A DNA stretch of 64,000 bases from Cryptomeria japonica. Lineage: Eukaryota > Streptophyta > Pinopsida > Cupressales > Cupressaceae. The stretch spans positions 229,188,915 to 229,252,914 of the forward strand of contig NC_081410.1 of the NCBI RefSeq assembly GCF_030272615.1, written 5' to 3'. Position 1 is the first letter of the stretch. Each line of letters starts with the position of its first letter. Below, piece after piece: positions 12,641 to 23,323 of this stretch. The notes beneath the pieces are model-generated. The model saw only the letters and a program-made list of their open reading frames with translations. It ran no database searches and was not told the DNA's origin. The position numbers and the translations under genes were made by a program.

Positions 12641-13894
12641 TGTAAAGCGGAAAATCAAACCCTAGGTGTTCCCCCACTCCATGGAGAGAGAAAGGAGGTC
12701 ACTAGAGTTGACGGTTTTCACTTAGGAGAGACTTTACATTCAAAAGAGGGGTTGAAACCCACAAGATCCAATCCCACACAATGCAAGACTGGATTCTAAA
12801 TGAGTTTCAAGGGTGGAGGCATCAAGGGTCCCCTCTTTTGTAAAGAATGTAGATAGAAGGATTGAACTAGGAATGTATGTAAAGTAAGAAAGATTCGCTT
12901 GTAAACAGAGATAGGGACGCGGGATGAAGCTGCGGACCTGAAATTAGCAGTAAAATGTCGAGACAAAGCTGTCCTGCAAATATGAGCAAAAGTTGATGGG
13001 ACGATGGCGCCCGGAGTGCACACGGTCCTCCGAAAAATCCGCGAAACGAAGGGGGATCTGTTCGTCTCTGCACAAGGATTCCAGATCTTCAATTACAGCC
13101 GCGTACCTGCAACCTACACACAGAAAAGAGAGGACGATTGGGAGGTTAGGGATTAGGGGTTTGCCTTTAGGTCAAACCCCGGTTTTGGAATTAACCAAGA
13201 AATGAGAATGTTGTAAATGTAAATGTCTATAATGTAATCAAGTACTGATAACTTGTTGTAAGAATGTTTGTATTCTTACATGCGAAGGTGTAATGATGTT
13301 GTATGTTGTATGTTGTAAGTGATCTCCTCTTCAATGGTTGAATCCTTGTCTTGAATGCAACACTTAGCCTTGAATGGAGACTTAGAATGCTCAATTGCTT
13401 GAAGGAATGCTTGAATGCTTGAATGTTTGAATATTTGCCTATCGCTTCCACTTCTTGCACACATATGTTTTTCCTCTCCCCCTTTCTGAAAGGGGAAATG
13501 TAGTTTATATACTTGTCAATTAGGGTTAGGAGACTGATTTTTCCGACCTTAGGCCGACCTAGAAGCATTATTTTCCAAATTGCAAACTTAAAGACCCGAT
13601 GCCCAACAAGAGACCGGGCCCAAAATAGGGCCAGGGACCAGGGCGCTAGGTGCCATGGTCCTAAGGGACCAGAGCGCTAGGCGCCATGGTCCTGAGGGAC
13701 TAGGGCGCTGGGCACCATGGTCCCACCTCCCGGGACAGCAGGGTGCAAGGAGGATCAGGCCAAGGTGCGGAAAGATGCAGTTTTTGATGTCGTAAACAGG
13801 TTTCGGGGTCTCCATTCGGGTTCAACGTTGCGCCGCCATCGTGAAGACCCAAATGCAGTCGAAATTGCAAGTGTCGCAATTTTAGGACGCTACA
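12641..13894 (-). mobile_element. Solo LTR, Tat-like family 2 (1254 bp)
   Basis: On the minus strand it begins TGTAGCGTCCTAAAATTGCG, a start I associate with Tat-type LTRs, and ends CGCTTTACA. It is flanked by CCTAC at 12636-12640 and 13895-13899, a perfect 5-bp duplication. Its inner part holds a GC-rich region (13590-13740) with three imperfect copies of a block like gggaccagggcgctaggtgccatggtcc. Confidence 0.85.
13600..13725. repeat. GC-rich minisatellite inside solo LTR 2
   Basis: Three imperfect tandem copies of about 42 bp read gaccagggcgctaggtgcca, gaccagagcgctaggcgcca and gactagggcgctgggcacca, each followed by tggtcc. The block looks coding only by chance. Confidence 0.7.
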
Positions 13895-13899
13895 CCTAC

Positions 13900-16800
13900 A
13901 AATAAACTTTTATTGGTAATCATTTTTAAATACACTACTTAAATCCTAGCAAAAATAGAATGGACAAAACCATCTATTTTTGGTTCAAAATTAATAATAA
14001 ATCACACAACTAATTCCTTGTCCCATGAAAATAAGAATCTACACAAAATTGGAGCAAAAAATAAGGTAGCCTAATCCATATTAAGAATAACAAAAATGTA
14101 TAGCCAACTCAATAAAGCATAATTTCACTAACTACACCAAATTATCCTAGAACCAAGACTCTCTTGCTAATATGTACTCTCAATCCTCCCACATTGATAT
14201 AGCAACATATGAAACCTTGAACATGATAGGATTAATTTATATTAACCCTTTTAGGTTTGTACATGCCTCCTATCACCATTTTTTGTTATCTACAATTGTA
14301 AATTAGTTAGCCTCGACCATAGAATGTTAAATCTATAGATCAAACCTCAACAAAGAGTTTTTTCCTCTTAAATAACTTGCTAACCCAATAATATGATAAA
14401 ATAATCAGTAAAATAGAGGATAAGATTCATCCAATTCATGTGAGAAGCCAACCCTTATTTCACTTAATTCCCTTCCCTTGTATTCACCTCTTATGCAAAC
14501 ACTTTCCTTTTCAAAAGAGAACTCAATATCAAATATCCAAATTGTCACTTCTTAGTACCTGCACCATTACACATTTTTTTATAATGATATAGACAACTTA
14601 GGAAAATGCACATCAAATGGCCCATGGCCTAATAATAACCTTGTGCAACAACTTCTATCGACCTCTTACCTTCACAACCCTCATTTCCTAATTTTTTAAA
14701 TTGATTAATCACATTCACAATAATGTCTCAAAGGCTACATACTAAGGTTGATATTTATTCAAGGACTCGTTTTAATTTTGTGGCAAGAGTAACCTTCTCA
14801 AACTCCAACCATGTGATGATATTAGCAAAAATATATTATATTTTTCTATCATAGTTTATTTTTCTTTTGAATCAACTTAATTAGATTCTAACAATATTAA
14901 CAATAAAGGTTGCAAGTGAGCTTAAAAGGGTCCTACTCACACCTATTTTCTACAACCTCCATGAGTGTGTATAGTGAATCCCTATCTAGATTAACATTAT
15001 TTTCCTAGAGTTGGGTCTAGAAAAAACTTGAAACTTAAGAATGTGAAATCTAGTGTAACATCCCTTCTAAGGGTGTAATCGTACTGTGCTCCATAAATGT
15101 TGGTGAGATATGCCCCTCTAATTCATTATTTTAAGTACTTGATACAATTACATTGTATCCATTTATAACCATATGTTTATATGATGGGTACAAATATAAC
15201 AATGTATGTGAAACATACCTCACTCATTTATTATATAAAGATTATAAAAGTGGTATTTTAGATAAATCATTAAATTCCTTAGCAAACGTTATTTTTATAA
15301 AATATATTTTGAGTTACTATATAATTGTCTCACATGTCACATTGCATTCCTAGATTATTTGCTTGATGTTATTTAGTTATAGACCAACCGCAACGGCACA
15401 ACCAAAGTGATGGACAACACGGAATTGGAGGAGTTGTTTTGTCACAGTCAAGTGATTTCCCTTCTTTTCTCCACTTCCCATCTTTACACTCCAAAAAAAA
15501 AATTATTCACATCAATTTAATTAGGTATAGCTAAGTACATATAGTCTCCGTGTTTTTCTTTCTTTCCTTTTACAAACTAAAAGTTGTGAGAACAAAATTA
15601 GGCATGTTTTGAGTTAGGATTGGTATCTAATTTTAGGTTAAGTGAACTCAAAATGTGCTTTATTTGTTATAAAAAGAATTGTTTTTTTCTTTTTGTGATA
15701 GAAGAAAATAAGGTATGATTGGAGGCGGTGTTAATATTGATGAGTATACTTGTCATACGATAATGATCATTTTTAGAAATTTATTTCATAATTGAGTGAT
15801 ATATAAATTTAAGTGAGAATTTAATTTATATTGCATTTTTTTATATTTCAAAGTTACTAGTTATTAGTATTTGTCATTAGGTTAGTACTATTGTAATAGG
15901 TTGCATTCAATTTTCATTAATTGGTTATTATTGAATTGCTTTTCTATCAATTATATCTATGAATTTTTTCTTTCTATGTGTTTTTTAAATTTTTTAATAG
16001 TTAAGATGCATGATTTTTAGGTTTTCAATTTATCTAAATTGTTTTTCTTCAATCTAATTGGCTCAAATAATTTGCATCTTATTACCGGATAATTTTTTTA
16101 GACAAAATTTTAATGAATTTCATATGGAAATTAAATTGTATTTGCTCAATTTAGATTTAAAAGAAATTAGATTTAAAAGAAATAAGTGCTCTACATTTGA
16201 TATTTGAAATTGCATGAGTTACTTTACTAAACACTTCTTTCATCTTGATTAAGCCTTTAAAATATTTAATTAAACTAACATAGTAAATCAACTTAACAAA
16301 TATAAAAAAATTATAACTCAAAAAAAACTATATTATAATTCTTTAACTAGATTATAATTGTTTAACTATATTATTGTAACTGGGTGAAAATATTTTGATG
16401 CTAATTAATTAATAAATTTAGATTAAAATAAATAAGTACTCCACATTTAATATAGATTCCTTTCATCACATTTAATAAACTTAGAATATACTTTCACCTA
16501 ATATTCATATTTGTTCATTCATTTGGTTCAATAACAATTATTAGTGTTCATAAATTCAATTTATATTTTTTAATGTATTTTAAATTATTCATAAATATTT
16601 TGTGTTGCACTCAAAGTTATTATTATTATTCTGTCAATAAGATGATGAAAATTAAATTGTATTTTCTCAATTTAGATTTAAAAGAAATTAAATTAGATTA
16701 TTAATCCTTCTATTTGCTAATTGTTTTAAAAAAGCATACTCAATTAATGTTACAAATCTAAATGGCTAGTACAAGTACTAGCCACTACATGGCACTTGTT

Positions 16801-18060
16801 TATCTAGTAAAAGTTGATTCATAAGCAAGGTTCTTTTATTACTTACATTCTTAATGAATGAATGTGTTTCATTGCATCAAAATTTATTGAAAAATGATAA
16901 ACGTATAGATTTTGTGTTATTAAGAGAAGACTTAAGTGTATGTATAGAATCTAATCTATCATCATTACTATTCTAAGTCAAAACTAATTACCAAATTGGT
17001 ATAGATATCTTAAACATATTCTTTTATATAAGAATTATTTTATTTTAAAATTATTTTTATTTATTTATAAATGGTGACTTAATTTATTTAAAAGGGTTTT
17101 ATTTATTTAAGAGAGTTATTTTATTTAAGAATTGTTTAAATTTATTTATATTTTTAAAATTTTATTTAATAAGAATTATTTTATAGTTTGAATTTTTTCC
17201 AATACGTTCACGTTATTACACTCCTTACTCTCCAAATAATATTTTTTTAATATTTATTTATTAATACGTTTAATTATTATTATTTTTTAATTTTTTTTAA
17301 TATAATATAAAAATTCTTTGAACTTTATGCTTTGCAACAATTAATTTACTCTTTACTATTTTATTTTGTCTGATTTAATTTTTAATTATTTTCTATTATA
17401 CTTATTTATCCTTTCGTATATTTTTTGTTGTATTTTTTATATATTATTTTTATTTAATATTTAATTTGCTATCATTTTTTCTTGATGCATTAGTAATATT
17501 GATGGTCACATTTGTAATGATGAAGACAATCTTCCATTATTCTTCTATTTTTTTAATGATGCTTACTACCTTCTTTTAAGTGGGGCTTTTTTTTTACAAG
17601 GATTTATGGGTATGTTAAAAGAGATTGAGTTTTCTTGATTAATACATAATTTGTTTTAATTATATGACCTTCAAACATAAGATAAAGATTATTTTTAATA
17701 AATGAAATCATTATTATTTATTAAATGAAAGATTTATGAAGAAAGATCTGATTTATTTCAAAATGTTTACTTTTAAAATATATATGCTACAAGAATTTTT
17801 TTTCTTAATATAATAAATAAAAATAATTGAATCAAGTTAAATACAAGATTACTATAAAAACAGATACAAATAACTACTAATATATAAAAATACACTAAAA
17901 AATATTTGTATTATGTATATACACAAAAGACTTTACAAACAACAACTAAAATCAAATTACATACACTAACTTCTCTTTTTCCTTTCATGAAGGTTCAACT
18001 GCTAGTTACAGTACAACAATTTGAATTGGACGATTGCGAGGCAGCTACAGGGAGCCCCCA
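13900..18060. other. AT-rich intergenic DNA
   Basis: No gene is supported over about 4 kb. A short phrase (tcaatttagatttaaaagaaatta) recurs at about 16147 and 16667, with a shorter related stretch near 16413. 17020-17460 is mostly A/T low complexity. Any regulatory sequence for the neighbouring phospholipase gene would lie on the other side of that gene, because it is transcribed leftward. Confidence 0.6.
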
Positions 18061-18066
18061 TTTATT
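18061..18066 (-). promoter_or_regulatory. Candidate poly(A) signal of the phospholipase gene
   Basis: AATAAA on the minus strand, about 70 bp after the stop codon at 18137. Confidence 0.45.
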
Positions 18067-18136
18067 TAGGCTTAAATTTAATTTGAATTCGTGGAGTTTG
18101 CTGTGAGAAAAATATAGATAAAGGTATAATCTCTTA

Positions 18137-19880
18137 CTAATTTTTAGTGCCACAGGCAAGGCAGGATATCATATTTCTTAAAGCCTGCCGGATTCCGGAA
18201 GCCTTTGACGAGCCCCCTTCGTCACCTGTCGTCTCACATGGAAGCTTCACAATATACGATTCATCTTCACCGTCCATCCTTGCCTTTTCGCAAGCCTGAA
18301 AGAATCGATTTACAGAGCGCTCAACGTATTGTTGAGCTTCTCTTACGCACATCTTGTTTGGGAGCTCATCCGGGTAGCTATCTAGAGCGTGATCTCCATT
18401 CAATTGAGCTGCCAGCTGAACCAACTCACTCTGAAACTCGTTTAAACGCGCCTCCTCTTTTGCTTCTCCTGGTCTTAGCTTTGACGGTTCTGGCAGCGTA
18501 ACTGCAGTTGCACACACAAAATTGACGAAGAAATCAGATTTGTTTTATACAAGGAAAGAATATTTGAAACAGAACAAGTGAGGAGAATCTGATACCCGGG
18601 CAATCTGTTCTTGGACTCTCCCGCAATTTTAATATGCCTTCGAATGTTCCCGCCCAAGCATCTCTCTTTGTCAAGAAATCTGCTTTCAGATTGAAAATTT
18701 TCTTCACTGTTGCAGGAATCGATGAGTGCTCGAATTCGGAGGAAGGATATGGCCCGCTAGGTTTATGCACCACTGCAAATGCAACAAGCCACATTTGTGA
18801 TTATTTTCATTTTGCACTTGTTTTTGACAGGAAAGTTAAATTGAGGAGAGAAAATATACCGGTTCCTGGATTGATCCAGGGAGAAATGACTATTGTAGGC
18901 ACACGAACACCTAATCTGTCGAACTTGAAGTAATAGGGTTTGGGGCCTACAATTCCGTCAGGAGACGGCACATTTCTGACAGGCGTGGGAACATGATCAA
19001 AGAAACCCCCGTGCTCATCGTAAGTAACAATGAACACCATTTCGTTCCATTGTGGACTCGATCTCAGCGTCTCGTAAACCTCTTTCACAAATTTCTGGCC
19101 TTCGGCAACATCGTGCGAAGGATGATCATCATTCGCTGGAAGTATCTTCAGATCAAAATATCGCTGCTCAATGACGACATAGTTAGGCAATTTCCCCTGC
19201 TTCGCATGAGATTTGAAGGAGAGATCGAACTGGTGAAACTTTGTTATGTACTTGAGCTTTCTGAGATTTCTGTAGAACAGAGTAGATGGGGGATACTGGT
19301 AATAAATACCGAAGTCGAGGCCAGATTCGTAAACAGATTCAAAGATCGTCTTTTGCGGATATCCTTCGATGAGCTTAATGGCGTCGTTGCTGGTTGCACC
19401 GTGAGAAGTTGCAGAGTGAACAAAGAGTCTGTTCGGCTGCGTTGAGGCTGGTACGGACGAAAACCATCTGTCAAAGACTGCAAATTCTTTAACCAAGGTA
19501 GTGTAGACTGGAACAGCTTCTGGTTTGAAGCCATTCATCACAGTCTCTGACATGCCCTTCTCAACGGTTTCGGCCTGCTGAGCGAATCCGTTCATAGGAG
19601 GAGGATCCGCCGACGTGTCTGTGGAATTTCCAAAGACCTGTTCTTTAGTGGCTTTGTAAGAATGGCCAGGATCTGGATCCACATATTCCGACTTGTCATC
19701 GAAAAAAATTCTGGCGAAATCGGGGTCTGCAATGGACAGAGGATTCCATTCTTGCCCTGTTACGCCATCAATTTGTGGATTAAGCCGCTTCATCCATCCG
19801 AACATGTGGTCGAACGATCGATTCTCTTGCACAAGAACAACCACAGTTTTAATCTGCCCCTCCATTTTGATCTCCCCCAT
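18137..19880 (-). CDS. NPC: Non-specific phospholipase C (NPC family), three exons, 520 residues
   Basis: Plant NPC enzymes hydrolyse phospholipids such as phosphatidylcholine to diacylglycerol and a phospho-headgroup. Exons: 19880-18860, 18772-18596 and 18501-18137. Introns are GT-AG and the joined frame has 521 codons including the stop, the usual family length. Conserved segments are [16 protein letters not shown] (about residue 13), [32 protein letters not shown], the [15 protein letters not shown] and [13 protein letters not shown] block (exon 2) and [19 protein letters not shown] (exon 3). I start at the ATG at 19880. The upstream in-frame ATG at 19946 overlaps a TATA-like TATTTAAA and would add a hydrophobic 22-residue leader. 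That start would also place an AG acceptor-like site (ctttgcag) inside the leader. Without it the protein lacks a signal peptide, as in the NPC3-5 type. The frame is intact and probably functional. The member number within the family is not determined. Confidence 0.93.
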
Positions 19881-19946
19881 TTCTTCTCTGCAAAGAAAAT
19901 AAACAGGACTGCAAAATACTGTGAGAAAACAGAATGGCTTCTTCAT

Positions 19947-19954
19947 TTAAATAG
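19947..19954 (-). promoter_or_regulatory. TATA-like box of the phospholipase gene
   Basis: TATTTAAA on the minus strand, about 67 bp before the chosen start codon. This leaves room for a short 5' leader of roughly 35-40 nt. Confidence 0.4.
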
Positions 19955-20297
19955 GGAAGAAGTTGGAAAGCTGAATACTTCCATTACAGTACGTATGAAG
20001 CGTCTGAAAATCACCCTGAAACTCTTGTAAAGCGACGGAAATCTAATAAACCGCTGCCGTGATTGTAAGACTGATAATAAACCAGCCAAGTCATAGAATA
20101 AAAAGGATATGCCAATAAATATTCCATTTAGGTGGATTATAATGTCAGCCTCGTGATGTCGTGTTCTTCCTTGCCGGGAATAAATTGGCTTTCCCGGCTT
20201 AGCCTTCACGTAACTGTATTTTTGGTTTGTTAATAAAATTAAAACGTTCAATGTTTCGCTCATTTTTTATTTTTTTTGACGCCGTTACTATATTACT

Positions 20298-20456
20298 ATA
20301 TAAGTGAAGTGGAATCTTTTACCTTAGCATTTTATCATAAAAGAAGATATATATAAGTGGAGTGGAATCTTTTACCTTAGCATTTTATCATAAAAGAAGA
20401 TATATATAAGTGGAGTGGAATCTTTTACCTTAGCTTTTTATCATAAAAGAAGATAT
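20298..20456. repeat. Three tandem copies of a 53-bp unit upstream of the phospholipase gene
   Basis: The unit contains aagtgGagtggaatctttta, ccttagcattttatcataaa and agaagatata. Copies begin at 20302, 20355 and 20408 (exact 53-bp spacing) with only one or two differences each. It lies about 0.4 kb upstream of the gene start, so it could affect its promoter. Confidence 0.85.
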
Positions 20457-20864
20457 TCGTCAAGAGAGGTCAAATTCTAAAGAAGGATTAATTTAATATT
20501 TGACGTTGAATGACAGTTTTTTACAGTAAACCGTCATTTTCATGTTGCTTGCATTTTAAGAAAAGAGGATTAAATATTCTGTGGTCAACTTAACATGATT
20601 TGATTGCATATATTTTACCGTGAATCCTCTTTATTCTTTGTTTTACTATCAATCATCTAGTTTATCTTAATTATATTTTAATAATTTGAAATATGTTGTA
20701 ATAGTAAATACGGTTTTCTTTGAGTTAATTTAGAATAATCTAATCAAATGGACTTATAAATAAACATAAAGTAGTCTAGGTGTGAGAAGTAGAATTCCCT
20801 TATCACACATCTTATGATGAGAGAAATATAGAATCAAATCCCATTATGTACTACCTAAGGTCTT

Positions 20865-21490
20865 TGAAAGGAGCGCAATAATAAAAAATTTAAAGAGCGA
20901 AAGAGAGACATCAAAGAAGTGTTTCGAACTATTAAAAATGATTTACAAGAAAATGTTGATGTGGCTAAACTAGGTGTTGTCAAGAAGTTGCCTTCCTCTA
21001 TTGAGTTAAAAATAGGTCAAAATTTGGGGGATAACTCAAACCATGGATAAGATTAAGCCTTCCAAGAACCTCTTGAGAAAGCATATGAAATTGAAGAAAC
21101 CTCATAAATGATGGATAAAACTTAGAAACTTTGATGGTTGTAGTAAAGGTGATCTCAGTCAAGCTATTGTTTGTGGGGTTCTAAGAGATGAAAATAGGTT
21201 AATGATTGATTGTTTTGCAATAAATATTGGGTGTAAAACAAACAATGAAGCAAAAGCTATAGTTGCTTAGTGGGGTATCAAAAATGCATTCTTCTTGCCT
21301 TTCAAAGGGTGAAAATAGAAGTGGATTCAAAATTGATAGTAGATTTGATCAAGAACTCTAAAGTTTCTCCATGGAAAATTAGAAACTATATAGAAGAAAG
21401 ATTACTCGCTCTTTCAGAGAAGCCAATAGAACTGTAGATGTTTTGGCCAATCTGGATCTTCAATTCAATGAATGAAAATATTAGTCTTTT
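20865..21490 (+). pseudogene. LINE 3' fragment with RNase H remnant
   Basis: The plus strand reads like the C-terminal RNase H of plant L1-type LINEs: WIKLRNFDGCSKGD, then GVLRDENRLMIDCFA, NNEAKAIVA, and after a frameshift KIEVDSKLIVDLIKNSK, and a degraded ANRTVDVLANLD near 21430. Upstream is KERNN.KFK, typical of the linker before RNase H. There are stops and at least two frameshifts. No poly(A) tail or target duplication was identified. Clearly dead. Confidence 0.75.
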
Positions 21491-21499
21491 GATGAAAAC

Positions 21500-22200
21500 C
21501 TTCCTCTTCATTCTGAATGAGATCTTTAGATAAAACTATGTATGTGTTTTGTTCAATGTTTTGAATCACACCCAATGAATCATTAGGATACAACTATCAA
21601 TGTATTTTGGGACAATGTAGAGTCTTAGTGGGGGAAGGATGTCATGACCCTAATTAAGTATTGTTTGTTTATCATTTTTTAAATTCTAATTGAATCGATT
21701 GTTAAGACTACTATCAATCAATATTAAAAATTATAAATTTATTGTGAATTTATTATTAGTTATTATTTAATTTCTATTTTTTTCGGTCGGTAATAATGTT
21801 TATTTTTATTGATATATAAAAAGAGTTTTACATGCTATAACAAAAGTTTCCCAAATACTTCAACAAAAAACCACCCACCCAAACCAGACAATATCGCATA
21901 CCCCTACAACGGACTTCACCATTGCCAATACACTCGCATAGAGAATGCAACCATTTTTAATCCCTAGCTTTTAAAAAAAAAAAAGAAAGAGACAGAAACT
22001 ACCCCCAACACTGTCGTAACAAACCCCACCTAAACTTGCAAACACCCCATAATTCTACCCTAATGACAAGTTTACATCACTTTCTTTCATAGGGCTTGTA
22101 TGACATTTATAGACGTCCATATATAGAATTACTAGCCACACCAAAAAAATTGGGCCATATAGACTATATTACCAAAAAAGTTGACAAAAACACAAAAACA
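21500..22200. other. No gene recognised
   Basis: AT-rich sequence of unknown nature between the LINE remnant and the coding-like stretch that begins near 22213. Confidence 0.5.
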
Positions 22201-22212
22201 AAAGAAAAAGGG

Positions 22213-22880
22213 CTAAAGCTCATCTCTCACAAGGAAGCTCGCACCATCACCCACTCCACACCCATGGATGCCTATGCTCCACCCTACAACTTCTTCTTCC
22301 TTCCCTGTCGAGCCTTCCCCACTCACACCCTTCCTTTTACCCTTTTCCTTCCCAACTTGTGTTGGAAGCCCACACTCTCTGACTCCCTGAGACTCAATCT
22401 CCTTCTCCCTCAAGTACATTTTCAAGGAGTCACATCCAATCGTAACCTCCACACACCTTTCATGTCGGTTCAGTCCAAAAGGCCACCATATGAAAGGAAA
22501 CAACTCTTGGAGCTCATGCACCCCATCTATATCAAGACCCACACCCACATCAAACCCTGCACCCGACATCGCCATTTCCAGAAGCTCATTCAAACCATAC
22601 AACCAGTCGTCCTCCACACATCCCCTCAAAACCCTCACAATGGCACCCTCATTCTCCTCCAAGACAAAACCATCGTGACAATGTCCACATTGGTTCTATA
22701 TTTGTCCATCATCCTCAAAAAAAAATCTCCCAACAGGGTCTCCATTATCTGCAAGAAGGCCTCATCCCCATGTTTGAAAACACACTTCATTCTCTTCACA
22801 AAAATATACCCTCCAAATGCCAGTTGTTGCTTGGAAGTGTAGATTGTGAAGGTGGCCTCCATTCGCACAAACACGTCACC
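22213..22880 (-). pseudogene. Unrecognised coding-like remnant on the minus strand
   Basis: Two overlapping minus-strand frames stay open: 22874-22635 (79 residues) and 22662-22213 (149 residues, extendable a little upstream without Met). The second has a credible protein composition: hydrophobic and acidic segments (GLNELLEMAMSGAGFDVG, then HELQELFPFIWWPFGLN) followed by a charged, Gly/Lys/Glu-rich tail. A frameshift near 22660 could link the two. The plus-strand 248-residue frame over the same DNA is Pro/His/Thr-rich and looks like a shadow. No domain is recognised. The remnant lies directly left of element B and might be the disrupted tail of whatever B inserted into. Confidence 0.3.
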
Positions 22881-22981
22881 ACCAACAACCTTGAATCAAA
22901 CTCAAATCATACCCTGACACCTTTTACACCTTTTCCTACACATTTGACCTTGCTAAAACATAATTGTCAATACCTATAGCA

Positions 22982-23020
22982 GGGTATGTGCACAAAGATG
23001 GTGGTCAGAAAAGTGGACAC
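22982..23020 (+). repeat. Left terminal inverted repeat of element B
   Basis: GGGTATGTGCACAAAGATGG followed by TGGTCAGAAAAGTGGACAC. It pairs with 31612-31660 and closely matches the start of element C at 49971. Confidence 0.75.
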
Positions 23021-23049
23021 CACCCAAAAAAAACATGGAAAAACAAGCA

Positions 23050-23170
23050 GCACGTACGCGGTTTTAAAATTTGAAATTCTCACGTACGCACTTAGGTTTG
23101 TTCTTCCCGAGCCTAGAGAAGGTAGCGCGTACGCGCTGCTTTTAGGAAAATGAGCACGTACGCGCTAATA
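23050..23170. repeat. Left subterminal GTACGCGC motif array of element B
   Basis: Four motif copies (acgtacgcgg, acgtacgcac, cgcgtacgcgct, cacgtacgcgct) lie within about 120 bp, and related motifs occur at 28660-28835 and 30690-30795. The motif differs completely from element A's GGGATCCCG, although the position relative to the ends and genes is the same. Confidence 0.65.
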
Positions 23171-23323
23171 ATCCAAATATAACTGTGTATGCAGTGCCTG
23201 GTAAAAAAAGTTTTTAAAAAAAAATTGGTTCTCATTTACCCGTGAATAGCGCATTTTTACTTCGTTTTTTTTCCATTTCCTCTCCTAAACCGCAAACGGG
23301 GTGCTAGATTTGTCCTCCAAGCT

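Noticed and set aside
19946-19946. Upstream start giving the phospholipase a hydrophobic leader
   Set aside because: That ATG overlaps a TATA-like box, and an acceptor-like site lies between it and the family-typical start at 19880.
22096-22842. 248-residue plus-strand ORF
   Set aside because: Pro/His/Thr/Leu-rich with no domain-like pattern, and the opposite strand has a more protein-like frame; likely a shadow.
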